Origin: Isoetes taiwanensis
Taxonomy: Eukaryota > Streptophyta > Lycopodiopsida > Isoetales > Isoetaceae
DNA: 64,000 nt
Direction of reading: 5' to 3'
Assembly: GCA_021234155.1 (NCBI GenBank)
Contig: JAJEKV010000014.1
Coordinates: forward strand, 16,402,872 to 16,466,871
A program made the position numbers and the translations under genes. Shown here piece by piece: positions 44,913-56,034 of the stretch; position 1 is the stretch's first letter; the number at the start of each line of letters is the position of its first letter. The notes beneath the pieces were generated by a model, which had not been told where the DNA came from, searched no databases, and saw only the letters and a list, made by a program, of their open reading frames with translations.

Positions 44913-47900
44913 ATGCAGGGGCACACTGAGATGACGACTCCATCGAAGAAGCGGGCCGCCGGAGCGGATGCGGGTTCTATCGGAACCAAGAAAAGAAAGA
45001 CAGGGACTCCAGGTGAGCTCTCAATGTTTATTCGATCCATCGACCTTTTCTGATTCATCTTCTTGTCTTGCAGCATTTATGGCAGAGACGCTAGTGATCA
45101 CTGCTAGAACTTCATTCTTCGTTATCGAAGGATTGGAGACAGAGCTACTTGAAACACCCGCAGATTCCTGGTGGTATATCGAAGTTCACACCTATGGCAA
45201 GGAGAAAGATCTTTTCCTGTGGCAAAGGGATGAAAAGAGTTCCGGCGACAAGTACAAGAAGGTCGGTGTGGTGCTCTCCGTTTCTGCGCCAGATTCAAAA
45301 CATCTCATATTGTATGTGGAAGATTGCCTGAAAGGTAAGTTCTATCACACGAAGAAGTTATCTGTATCCAATTATTCTTCCACTTCAATGAGCAAGGCCA
45401 AGGGGACCGATAAAAGGTCGGCGCCTTTAAATTGTCAGAACCTTGGCTGGAAGGATCTGGAAGGGATAAAGGAGGCCGGAACCCTGACATCTAGGGAGCT
45501 CGGAATGGAGATTTCCAGGGCGAGGGAGAAGCTATTCAACACCGAGAACTTTACGTCCAACGTGCTGAAGACTCTAAAGCACTCTACAGTCATTAAGGAT
45601 GTAGTTCAGAAAGAGAAATCTCCAGAAGGGACTGCAAGTCAGGATGTAGAAGAAAGTACACGGGGAGATTCAGATGCTGATGAAGAGGATGAATTGGTCG
45701 ATTCCCAATCTTAGATCCAGATGAGCAGATAAGGAAATCACAGAGAGGGGCCCAGAAGATGGAGCAGCTGGCTCAGTATTATCCATTGGGAATTGGACAC
45801 AAGTTGCTGCTGGACATAAGACGCTTGAAGGTTTGCACTGGCGATGTCGTCTTGTTCAACCACAGGGAATTTAATCTCACACACATGCTAGAGATTCTGA
45901 ACCTGATGGTGCGTCATCCTATTGCGGATCCAATGCTTGCGGATGTCATACCATTCAGCAGATCGACCGGTGAGTTATTCAGGTGGACCACCGAGGAAGA
46001 CCTGAAGGGAAAAGACGTCAGGTTTTGGGTTGTGGACGGCCAGCATTCAGTGAGGGCAGCACAAATATTGCAGACGGGAAAGGAAGTGTTGCAAAGGATC
46101 AAGGACCGGTATTCCAAACGAGAGTGCAGAGTTCTCTCAGCGGACACGCCGCCAACGGAGCTTTCCAGCGTTAGCCACTGTCAAAATACAATAGCAGCAA
46201 GTGCCAGCTACATAAGGTAAATTACTGTCTCTGATTCGGGGCCATTATCGACTCGCGAGTTGAGAAAGCCCAGAGGAATAAAGGAAACTAGAGGATGCGG
46301 GAGCTTTCTCGACTCGCGAGTCGAGAAAGCCAGAGGCAAAATGGGAAGAAGAGGATGAAGGGGCTTTCTCGACTCGCGAGTCGAGAAAGTCCCTTGAATC
46401 CTCTGCTTTCCTATGCTCCACTGACTTTCTCGACTCGCGAGTCGAGAAACCCCAGGGTAATAGAGAAAACATTAGAGATTAATGGTTGAAGAGTGAAAGC
46501 ATTGAGCCTTCCCAATCTTTCTTTCCCCGCCTCTTTGGGCAATGTAGCTTAGTTTATATCCTAAGTTGCATCGTTCAAAGAGGCGTGAAAGCAAAGATTT
46601 AGGAATGCGCGATATTTTCACTCTGGCCTTCACTCTCCTTCTCTATTCTCTCCTCTCCTGTGGGTATTCTCGACTCGCGAGTCGAGAAAGCCCCTACATC
46701 CTCCTATTTCTTGTTTCCTTCGGGGTTTACGATGCACTTTCATGCTCTGACATAGTTTCATTTAATTGATTGCAGCCCGTATCCTGACCAGATCATACAC
46801 GCTCGGCAACAGTGGAAAGCATTGGGTTGTCCTCAGCGTCCTAAAGGAAACAGGGCTCCCTCGGATAAGTGGAAGACCTTCGAGAAACTTTGCAGATATG
46901 TTCTTCTGGAAGGCCAGGAAGATGATGAGGGAGATGATGAAGATGAGAAGAAGAAGAGAACACCAAGAAAGGGCAGGGAATCTCTATCTGACCAATATGA
47001 CCTCATTCTCTGCACTGAGGCGATCTGGGAGAAATGGACTGAGATATGGGCTCTTTGGACAAGAGGCAAGCTTAAGGACAACAATGGAGAATTGCCAACC
47101 AGGCCGGACCCAAAGTTGTTCGACAAGCAATTCATGAAAAGGATACAGGGCCTGACGGACAAAGAAACGCTTGATCTACAGGGCAAAATCCTGGATGGAA
47201 CAATCCTGCTAAGGAAAACTAGAAGTTCAAAAATGCAGGACGCAAAGGATTATGCCACAATCCTAAAGAGACGGCGTGCGTTGGAAAAAGGCATCACGGA
47301 GTTTTGCAATGTTGCATCTAATGCATGCTATGATTTTGATTATTATAAGGAGAAGGCTGCGCTTGATGAGGAAGACATGAAGGAGTTGAACCGTCTATGT
47401 CAACCCTACATCAACACGAAGCTAAAGCATAACGTCAAAACCCTCCCCTTCCCTGAACGTGCTATGGCACTTCTGAAGAGGAAGCTTGGATTTGGGGTGG
47501 TCCCATTTAAGACCGACGATAACTCCCCTCTATTCCTGGTAACCTTGGGACATAAGGGATTTGGTGGTCTGGAACTGGCGGCAGGGCCCGTGGCACTATT
47601 TGCCATGAATATGATCGAAGACCCCACCCTATTTTATAAAAAAGCTGACATTGAGCAGTGGTACAAGACGTGTCTGGACATGACCGAGCTGGATACTTTC
47701 AGTTTCCTTATCTTTTGCATGCCGGGCAATCAGACAACTGCTGTGTCACAATGGGCAGCTGATATTAACTTCACCAACAGGATCTTGTATTCCATATACG
47801 AATTGGAACATGAGTGCAGAATTGGCCAGCTGAAGACATCAAGTTTTGCCAATATAGTTTTGGTTATGGTTTCAAGATCGAATGCAGACCTCTGGACAAG

Positions 47901-49283
47901 TGGTGGTCTAGCGAGCACCACTATCTCGATAAGTTCATGATTTCTCAAGAGCATATGGAACCCTCGAAGGGCGGCAGATTTATGGAGGATGTGCCATTGA
48001 TTGACAAAGTCAGCACTGATGGTGCGATAGGTCCAATACATAGAATTCCTATCCGGCCAAGAGTTATCAAGTACTTCATAACCAGCTTGGTCGAGGAAGA
48101 TCATATTGTATGCGAGTGGTACATGAACGGCCTATTCTCTCAGGGGGCTATGCTGTATGGAATGAAACCAATATCCGTGGTTGGGAATAAGGACATGGTT
48201 GAAACCATTCGATCATACCTGGACTTGCTTCATGAGCATTTCAAAGAGAGGAAGACAGCTGGAAGCAGTAAGGACGATGATGACGAAGACAAACCTGACA
48301 GCCAGGGAGAGAAAGATGACGGAGATGTCCAAGGTTTAGACGAGAATGTTGCGGAACAAATTTTGGAGAATCTGAGATTGAGGTGAGTTCACTTTGCTCT
48401 CGGAGTGTTTCTCGACTCACGAGTCGAGAAACCTCCGAGTCTTTAACTTTTTCCTTTCTCGACTTGTGAGTCGAGAACCTCGTTTCGTAACTGACGTCTT
48501 TCATCATTCCAGGGACATCGAGCGCAACCAATCCGGATCATTGACACTATCACAGGGATCTGCTGGCGGTTCAGTTCATGAGGAGGATACTGCATCCAAA
48601 AAAGGCAGGCAAGAGCAAGTCAGTGCAGACAGCAAGAAAGGACCTGGAAGAATAATGATCCCGCATATGGATCCCGATCAAGAGGAAATATGGTCAGAGC
48701 CAAACTCTAACTGGGATCCAGATGGGCCCACCAAGCTTATAATATTTGACGACAATGGAGTATTGGCTGCAATATACCACGATAAAGACGTCCCTGAGCT
48801 TAACACCTCGCAGATGCCGACAAAAGTGGGGTCTAAAATCGTGTATCCTCGGCCTAAAGCAAAAGAAATTATTGAGTGGTGCCTGCAACGGGGATTTGAA
48901 GTGGCCATATGGTCTTGTATGGCAAAGAAAAATGTTGTCAATGTCCTTGGTGTTCTCGGCCTTCCAGTTTTGAAGTTCAAGTTGAAAGGGTCGAGCATGT
49001 GTCAGACTCGATCCAGCCATCACAAAGGGGAAGCCTATTATGGTGAAAAGGCTGGATAGGGTTTATGAAGCATACCAAGACTTTAACAAACACAACACCA
49101 GAAGAGTATGAAACGGATAGGTGGTTGTCTTTCAATCTCGTTCCTGTGTTGGCGGAATCCCTGTTTGCCATTCTTGTGGCCGATGTGATTAGGAGCTATC
49201 CGAACCTCAAGCAGGTCGATCCAGAGAGCAGAGCGGTCATGAAAGCTATGGACGACAAATATTATGGTGATCAAGAAGAGTGA
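44913..49283 (+). CDS. Multi-exon gene: ParB-like motif + degenerate DNA methyltransferase-like region + FCP1/NLI-type HAD domain
   Basis: Proposed exons: 44913-45012, 45074-45334, 45715-46216, 46776-48382, 48513-49283, all with GT-AG borders; the intron with GTAAGT at 45335 keeps the frame. An N-terminal basic stretch (KKRAAGAD, GTKKRKTG) looks like a nuclear signal. Exon 3 holds FWVVDGQHSVRAAQIL, the ParB-type DGxHRxxAA core with Ser in place of Arg. Exon 4 contains FSFLIFCMPGNQ and, near its end, DHIVCEWYMNGLFSQGAM, which occupies the place of the DPFxGSGTT SAM motif of N4/N6 DNA methylases; no DPPY/NPPY is seen, so catalysis is doubtful. Exon 5 has KLIIFDDNGVLAAIYHD and VYPRPKAKEIIEWCL with AIWSCMAKKN, as in plant NLI/FCP1-like HAD phosphatases. 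Frame slips are needed near 47815, 49000 and 49090. The gene is either slightly decayed or contains assembly indels. Domain calls are by motif memory. Confidence 0.6.
46217..46775 (+). other. Intron carrying five palindromes
   Basis: Copies at 46247-46266 (degenerate), 46303-46330 (28 bp, perfect, GC...GC flanks), 46364-46389, 46426-46449 and 46667-46688, in an intron of 559 bp. The first four are spaced about 57-62 bp apart, close to regular, while the unique sequence between them differs. Flanking bases around the 22-bp core differ, but stay self-complementary. Confidence 0.9.
48383..48512 (+). other. 130-bp intron carrying two palindromes
   Basis: Between a GTGAGT donor and TCATTCCAG acceptor lie 48407-48432 (perfect 26-bp outer arms with AC/GT asymmetry at the centre, extended by CTCGGAG and CTCCGAG flanks) and 48456-48477 (two changes). 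About half of the intron is hairpin-forming. Confidence 0.9.
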
Positions 49284-49389
49284 CCTCTGCTTTCAGATAG
49301 CAAAGTTGTGTGAATCTTGTAAAGAAACGGGAATGTCGGTTCTATTGCTGTCGCAATAGAACCGTGGCATTGTACCTATTCAATTTATT

Positions 49390-49395
49390 AATAAA
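49390..49395 (+). terminator. Candidate poly(A) signal of the ParB-like gene
   Basis: AATAAA about 105 bp after the last stop codon. A degenerate palindrome copy (TTCTCGACTCGCTATCCGAG) follows at 49466-49487. Confidence 0.45.
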
Positions 49396-49620
49396 AATTC
49401 TTTTTCAACTAGAACTTTGGTTTCAATCTGTAATGAATTTCCTTTGTTTGAGTGTATTGTTCTTGTTCTCGACTCGCTATCCGAGAAAACTGGGAGAAAG
49501 CTTGGACCCACAATAAGAGACAAATATTCGAATTATGGACAGTTTTCGAGTCGGAGTAATTTTCCCATCTCCTTTTTGTGTAAAATAACAAGGTTCCGAA
49601 AAAAAGTGGGAATGGAATGA

Positions 49621-49644
49621 GACCCACTTTAATTAAATACGACT
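49621..49644 (-). repeat. Right 24-bp terminal inverted repeat of the putative 11.5-kb element
   Basis: GACCCACTTTAATTAAAT followed by ACGACT is the reverse complement of 38157-38180 with one mismatch. Confidence 0.75.
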
Positions 49645-49645
49645 T

Positions 49646-49730
49646 TAGATAGGTGAATCGTGGGGGAAAAGATCGCAAAAAAGTAAAGAAAACTTAAAAT
49701 TTTAAGGAATGACACATGTGAAGACAGACA
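49646..49730 (+). repeat. Right copy of the 85-bp direct repeat
   Basis: Gapless match to 37939-38023, starting one base after the inverted terminus and ending GAAGACAGACA. It is followed by an AACAGACAGACAG run instead of GATA units. Confidence 0.8.
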
Positions 49731-49744
49731 AACAGACAGACAGG

Positions 49745-52010
49745 TCTCCTGAGAACTGTTCCAACTTCCTGGCTTTCCACACGTTTCTCAGTGCGGAGTC
49801 GACTTTCTTTTGGTAGTCAGCTTCAATTCTGTCCCTATCACGGTTGGAACCCTCCCGGTGGTGCTGTCGATCGTTCTTTTGCTCTTCAGATTCGGAGTCG
49901 GAATCGGAACTAGAGTTTGTAGGAATCTATGCGAGGTGATCTCCTTCTTCGGCTTCTCTTCTTTTCTTCGTCTAAACTGTCAACCAGTATTTGAGGTAGT
50001 TGGACATTCTAGTCTGGTCCGATTGCTGCCGCCCTTGCTAGCAAAGCTCTTATTTCATGGATATCCGATCTTATTTGCGATATCTCCTCTTCTGGGGTTG
50101 GTGCCTCGAACTCTTGGAATAGGTTCCTTGGTTGAAACTGCCTTGTGGGTGTCTACTCTTTCTGAGGTTATCGATCTTGTTCTATGTTCCTGGGTGCTCT
50201 AGCGACACCCACATTATGTTATACCCTCATGATTAGCTTTTGTTTGTTATTGCATTGGTTTGTTTGATGATATAGTTGTGGGGACAAAATATATCAAAGA
50301 ACACAAAAAATGCTTATAACTTATATTCATAAGGTGCAATATTTTTACAATTGATAATAAAGGAAAAAAATTTAATCTATTCCTGGAATCTTCTATATGC
50401 CGAGTTGTCTTCCAAGAACTTCACTTGGGCTATACCAACTGTTCGCCCCAAGTTTCTAAGGATGTTGGTGGCCCTTGGAGTGCTGTCACCTTGTCTTCGA
50501 TCCTTCTATCCGACGTGTAGGCTGCAGTGACGGCCAACCTGCCATGCCATCCGTATGGGACTGCGAAGTCGAAGACGCTCAAAGCTATTGTCCTCTTGGC
50601 CAGGATGACATGGTCGATGTTTGGAGGCATCTGAGCATGCCTTCCAAATCCTGAGAGGGCAATTAGCATGAAGACTCCTTCTCTCCATGGGCTAAACTGG
50701 CAGTGTATGACCGTTATCCTTCCATCGATGAGGAGTGGTAGGTAAAACCTGAGGGCGTGTCCTCCCTCCGCTGCTTCTTCTCCGGTTCTGATTCTAGCCC
50801 TGTGTCTTCAGGAGTATTCATCTACTGGTACTGCTATCATTTCTCTGTAGTCGCTGGACATGGACCTGGAAGAGGTCAAGTTGATGCCGTCTCTTTCTAA
50901 TCCGACCGGCGCTACTGCAGAGGTGCTGGGCAGGAGTGCGCTTCATGGAATAAATTACTACTCCTATATTTTGGTGTAGCCAAAATAGGTTTGGCTAAAC
51001 TACCTTCAAATTGGAGATGAACTTTCTGAGGACTTTGCTAAACTAGATGATTTTTCTCTATCATGGTTTCTTGCCTTTGGCTAAACTTTCACAAAATGGA
51101 GAGGCAAATATTAGCCATTGTACTATGCTAATTTAAAAAATCCAAGCCTTTGGATAAAGACATAATGGGAATCAACATAATGTAACATTTCTTACCGAAT
51201 TATAATCATTGTATGACTTCCTTGATATAAAGAAGGAACAAAGACATAAATTATTACATAAACATGCTCAAAACTCAACAAAAAAGGGCACATTGTTCAT
51301 TCTAGATGTGATCCATAGAATAAAAAAATTAATATAAAATGAAAAAATTGAACCCTACTTGGTAATTTCTTGAAATTCAAACATATCTTGGTATCAATTT
51401 CTAGGCTAATCCATCCAGTTTTTCAAGCCCAGTCTTTCTTAGGTTTAGCTAATCCATGTACTGGTGGAGCTTTTTAGAGGTGGAGGTTTGGCTAATCAAC
51501 GTAGAATCTCACTTGATCGTTAAAAAAATTGGGCTAAAATGGTATTACTTTTCGCATTTTTTCCCATTCACTTTAGCCATTTTTCTTGGCAAAAATGTTG
51601 TAAAATAGCTATTTGTCTAACCTTAGCCGTTATTTTATTCCATGGTGCGCTTGTTATTTTTCCCCTGATGCCCATCCGCTCTTGGAGTGCGATAAATTCC
51701 TCCTCTGAGGGAAGCTCCTGTTGCGTCATCATCTATCGAATGTCGGTGTAAGCTTCGACGTCCGATGAAGACTGGCCAGAGTACGTGTGGGCCTCCCTGA
51801 TGCTGATGGGAAAATCTTGAGTCTCCCAGTCGATGAAGTCATCGAGGTCAGGCTGCTGTCGTAGAAGGTGCAGGAGTTCGTCCACTCTATAACCCCTGTC
51901 TTTGCACTCTGGGAGGTTCTTTATGTCATGGAGTGTCAGGTACTCCTCTCCTTGTGTGACGTTCCAGGAATCTATACGGTATACGTATGCATACCATGAC
52001 ACGTCACTAG
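49745..52010 (-). other. Minus-strand retroelement-like coding scraps, family uncertain
   Basis: Three separated protein-like pieces lie on the minus strand: around 49930-49760 an acidic then basic stretch (SSDSDSESEEQKNDRQHH, YQKKVDSALRNVWKARKLE); 50669-50430 (FDFAVPYGWHGRLAVTAAYT, SDRRIEDKVTALQGPPTSLE); and 52002-51733 (QGEEYLTLHDIKNLPECKD, LLRQQPDLDDFIDWETQDF). They could be remains of an LTR retroelement or an endogenous pararetrovirus, but I see no reverse transcriptase and cannot name them. The interval 50940-51640 is AT-rich and empty. Confidence 0.3.
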
Positions 52011-53510
52011 TACATAACAGGCCTAAGGGCCCAAGTGAGGGGTTCGCCTATAATGGTTTTTATTAGCTATGCTAATAAAACCAAAGGATAATTATGGATT
52101 ATAATGGCATAATTAACCTAATTAAGCCATTATGGTCTAATTAACTAATTGTGACCAACGAAGGGGTGCCACCTAGCCCAAATCGATTGGCCAGGAGGGA
52201 CTTACCATTTTGGGCCAAGGAATAGGGGGTCCTACCCTCCAGTTCACCCCAAATTCGAATTTGGAGTGAAGGGGAGCAGCAGCCAGCAGCTTACACTTGT
52301 TTTTACCAACACTTGACCACCAGCCTCGAACTATAGATGCCTACCATGACCATGGCTCTAGCCAAGACACTGGTTAGTCAATAGATAGCTTCTTTTTCGC
52401 TGACACTTCTTTGAGTAGATGGAATGATTAAATTCTCTTTTATAAGTTACTCTGAATACTTGAGTGGTATTTACATTAGTTCTTTCTGCTTCTCCGTGTA
52501 TTGGGAATTAAGAGAAGGGTAGAGACCTAAAATCCTCTTAGTGTCTCTAGCTAGATCCCTTAATACCCAATAAATGCGGCCTGTGCACAAGAGCCAACCT
52601 GGCTGTGGATGCTATGATGTGGTTCAGCACCAGACAACGAGTATGAGGGTGAATCGGGGGTGGGGTCCTGCCTAGCATGGCTACGGGACTCCTATAGTGT
52701 GCTAGGCTTATAGCTGGTCACTATGTGTGGGCCGGGTATGGGTTTGACACTCTCTGGGCCGGAGGGTGGGAGCCTATATGACCGCCCTGGGCTCGAACGG
52801 GTTGGTGAGCTGACCTTTAGATTTAGGAGAGTAAGTCGTGTATGGATGCGGGGGTCACTGAGGGGGTACGTGTTCTCTAGCACACCCAGGGATCCGTCAT
52901 ACTCGGGGAGGATCTCTGACCTGCCTCATCGGACCGGGGAGATGTAACCTGGAGTAGTCCCGCAGGGTGATTCCTTGGGATTGCATCTCCGGAGGGCTAT
53001 AAGCACGTCATAGCATGATTCAGCCTATCTGCAAAATGTGCACAGGAGGGGCGGATGGATTGGACAACCCTAGCCATTGTCTTATGCCAGCCACAATGCC
53101 ATGTTATACTTCCGTCTGTTGATATCTGGAGACCCTGACCGTCATTTGATTCCTTGGAGTCTGAGCCCGGGGTAGTGCCTTGTCATGGAGTCATTTCATG
53201 TTATTATGGATGTATTATCTTTTCCGTGATGATGATGGATGGGCCACCCTTCGTGGTGGTATATTATTATGCATGATGATTGTATGCTAATGTATATGTA
53301 TGCTTCCGCTGTATAGGATTTCCCGTAGAGGACGTGGACAAATGCCACCTCCATGTTCCTCGCTCGGACACTTGGCCATCCCAAGTGGTCCAAGTATGTC
53401 GGAGGGCCTTGCCATGGTGATGTGGTCGCCATGGGAGGGGAATTCCCCATATTTATACGATGGGAGCATCGTATAGATTCTGGGAGCGTCATAGTGGTAT
53501 AAGCACTGTT
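52011..53510. other. Intergenic, nothing recognised
   Basis: The sequence becomes GC-richer from about 52600 (GTGGGCCGGGTATGGG, GATCCGTCATACTCGGGG). It reminds me of LTR or untranslated retroelement sequence, but I find no paired LTR, primer site or coding motif. Confidence 0.5.
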
Positions 53511-53694
53511 TCATTATATATGGACTTTCCCTGAGTCCATACGCCTCCGAAATTGACGCAAATTTCTGGAATATTATGGTTTTTTTTAATAGAATGATGC
53601 TATCATTATATATGGACTTTCCCTGAGTCCATACGCCTCCGAAATTGACGCAAATTTCTGGAATATTATGGTTTTTTTTAATAGAATGATGCTA
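53511..53694. repeat. Perfect 92-bp tandem duplication with internal hairpin
   Basis: 53511-53602 and 53603-53694 are identical by eye. Each contains TATGGACT and AGTCCATA around a 7-base loop. Confidence 0.95.
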
Positions 53695-53886
53695 ATTTTC
53701 GGGAAACGTGCAGATAGTTGAGATGGCAAGTGTTGTTTCTATTAAGCCAAGGAAGACACAACAAACTCGGTGTCGCCGAAAAGCACCTTCTGTATAAGAG
53801 GTGTTGCTAGTCAAGCTTTGTTTTGCAAATCTGTGCAGCATAGATTCATAACAAAGCAGTCAGAATGGTTGAAACGAGGCGCCAGT

Positions 53887-54363
53887 ATGGACTCACAATT
53901 GACTGAAATGCAGTCCCATATTAGTGAGCCAATCTTAGCCCACGCGAACCAGTTGCAGGTTGAGGTACAGAATGAGATAAACCAGAATGGAAGAAAAGAA
54001 ATCAGTGGGCAGGTCATGAAGCTCCTCCGTGGGAAAGGGTTGTTAAAGGAAAGCAATGATCAACTCAGTAGGGTGGAGCTGGAAGCTTGCCTCATATCAT
54101 TGAAACGACATGTTTACAGGGGAGAGGCCCTGAAGAGGCTGCTCAAATTAGAGGATGTTTGGCTGCACAACACGTTCAGACCATTATGTAAGAAGCTTTA
54201 TAAGAAGGAAAAAAGGCAGTGTGAAGCTTTGGTAACCAAGCTCATTGTCAACACTCCTCACTCGATCCTTGAATTGGATGACCGGCTGGATATGTATAGC
54301 AGAAATTACATTGATGAGTTCGATCTGGGTGATCTTATTCAGGTAGAACTAGGCATTGACTGA
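53887..54363 (+). CDS. Small helical protein of 158 residues, unrecognised (possibly a 3' exon)
   Basis: The frame is open from 53770 but its first ATG is at 53887. The product starts MDSQLTEMQSHISEPILAHA and is rich in Leu, Lys and Glu with few prolines. It has one cysteine-bearing helical block (VELEACLISLKRHVY) and a basic block (FRPLCKKLYKKEKRQCEAL), and ends FDLGDLIQVELGID. No membrane segment or known motif. The frame is free of stops for 198 codons in a region where other frames are not, and codon use is protein-like, so translation is plausible. It could be the last exon of a transposon gene whose other exons I did not find. Confidence 0.45.
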   Translation: MDSQLTEMQSHISEPILAHANQLQVEVQNEINQNGRKEISGQVMKLLRGKGLLKESNDQLSRVELEACLISLKRHVYRGEALKRLLKLEDVWLHNTFRPLCKKLYKKEKRQCEALVTKLIVNTPHSILELDDRLDMYSRNYIDEFDLGDLIQVELGID

Positions 54364-54555
54364 AACCTGGCTCCCTGATATTTTCTACTCTCTATTCTGT
54401 TTGTGTCGAACTATCTATGTCGAGGCATGATGTTTCATTGGTTTTATAATATGTGTACTCCATCTATGTACTGCATTTCTATATGAATGGAACTGGTTCT
54501 ATCTATTTTTATGAAGGAGCATAACCCACAATTTCAAGACACCAATTTGTTGTGT

Positions 54556-54577
54556 GCAAATTGGGCGCCCAATTTGC
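54556..54577. repeat. Perfect 22-bp palindrome, with a nearby imperfect copy
   Basis: GCAAATTGGGC joined to its complement GCCCAATTTGC. At about 54619-54643 a related GAAATTGGGCGCC...CCAATTTC is an interrupted version. Both lie about 190-280 bp after the small ORF at 53887-54363. Confidence 0.9.
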
Positions 54578-54919
54578 CCTGGTAGTCGTCTGAACAAAGT
54601 TTCCTAGATGCCTCCAAAGGAAATTGGGCGCCCCCCAATTTCGTTGGAGTTGCGAGAAAATGGAAATACAGACTGTCACAAATATAATTAATCCAACACA
54701 AATAAAAGTAATTGAACACACTCACCCCGGTTTTTGGTCCACTGTTGAAAACATCAGTTTTGGTAGGTCTATATGTCCTGTTTTCAAAGAATCCTACATG
54801 TGGATTTGTGGAGGTATGGTTTTGTTCGATAATGGTGTTCTTTTTTCAGTGGACTAAAACATCCACTGTTGTTTTGTAGTTTCTTCTATTGTGACATGTC
54901 ATTTTATAATACAATCCAC

Positions 54920-55250
54920 TGTAGGAAAGAATACTTGAATTTCTACATATCTAATAATTCTATTGTCACATGTCTTTATAGATGTAGGAAAGAATATTTG
55001 ATTCTCTACATGTCCTATACTTCCATTCACATGTCTTTATAGTAGTAGGACAGAGTACTTTATTTACTAAGGCATTGTAGGAAAGAATACATGAATTACG
55101 ACATGTGTAATACTTCTATTGTCACATGTCTTTATAGAAGTAGGAAAGAATACTTGATTCTCTACATGTCCTATCCTTCCATATCACGGGTCTTTATAGT
55201 GGTAGGACAGAGTACTTGATTTGCTACATGTGATGCACGTGCACGATCAC
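54920..55250. repeat. Degenerate tandem array, about 61-bp period, about six units
   Basis: GTAGGAAAGAATACTTGA or GTAGGACAGAGTACTT alternates with CACATGTCTTTATAG at about 54922, 54984, 55045, 55078, 55141 and 55201. Confidence 0.8.
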
Positions 55251-55309
55251 ATGTCCTTATACTAGTATTCCATGTAAGACAAGTTACTTCAACTACTTCA
55301 ATTACTTAA

Positions 55310-55815
55310 CGCCTATTTTTGCATAACAAAACCATCAAGAATTTTATTTGTATTCCTTGAGGGGGTGCAGGACCGCTGCAACAAATCCCTAAGCATTAAT
55401 GTCATAGGACCACGCAAAATCCTAACAATATCCTAACATTTTGGATATTGTTAAAGAAAGACCATTAAACCACGCCTACATTTTTGCATAACAAACCATT
55501 AAGAATTGTGAGATTTATTTCTTTATGGAGGAAAGGATCATTGCAACAAATCCCCAAGCATTAAAATGGCAAGACCATGCAATATCCTAACATTATTCCC
55601 CCATTTTGGATATCGTTGGTGGAACACCATTAAACCGTTCCTACATCTTGGTATAATTTAGACCATTAAGAATTTGAGATGTAATTGTTTATGGGGAATA
55701 GGACCATTGCAACAAATCCCCAAGCATTATAAAATGGCAAGACTACGCAATATCCTAACATTATCCCCCCATTTTGGATATCATTAGTGGAACACCATTA
55801 AACCATGCCTATATC
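55310..55815. repeat. Three tandem copies of a 165-bp unit
   Basis: Units anchored at 55321, 55486 and 55651 share GCAACAAATCCCCAAGCATTA, AATATCCTAACATTATC and CATTTTGGATATC. A weaker two-copy repeat (CCAATGGTTCTTTGAAAAAC) follows at 55895-56035, right before the satellite. Confidence 0.85.
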
Positions 55816-56034
55816 TAGTTGGTACTAAGGTTCGCTATAGACGATCCAATAGTTATCCACGTCATCCAATGGTTTTAATTGTATCTAATTTATCTTATCC
55901 AATGGTTCTTTCTAAGAATGCAATGGTTCTTTGAAAAACAATATAACTTATTGCACTTAGACGATTTGCACTAAGAATCCAATGGTTCTTTGAAAAACAA
56001 GATAACTTATTGCACTGAGACGATTTGCAATCCA

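Noticed and set aside
45335-45714. Read-through extension of exon 2 ending in an acidic tail (DSDADEEDELVDSQS)
   Set aside because: Not excluded as an alternative form, but a consensus GTAAGT donor and a CAATCTTAG acceptor remove it and restore the frame into the ParB-like part, so I treat it as an intron.
46303-46449. CRISPR-like array (similar palindromes separated by about 35-bp unique spacers)
   Set aside because: Eukaryotic intron context, only a few copies, fully palindromic repeats and no cas genes.
46245-46489. Frames reading LSRLASRES / FSTRESRK repeats
   Set aside because: These are translations of the intronic palindromes.
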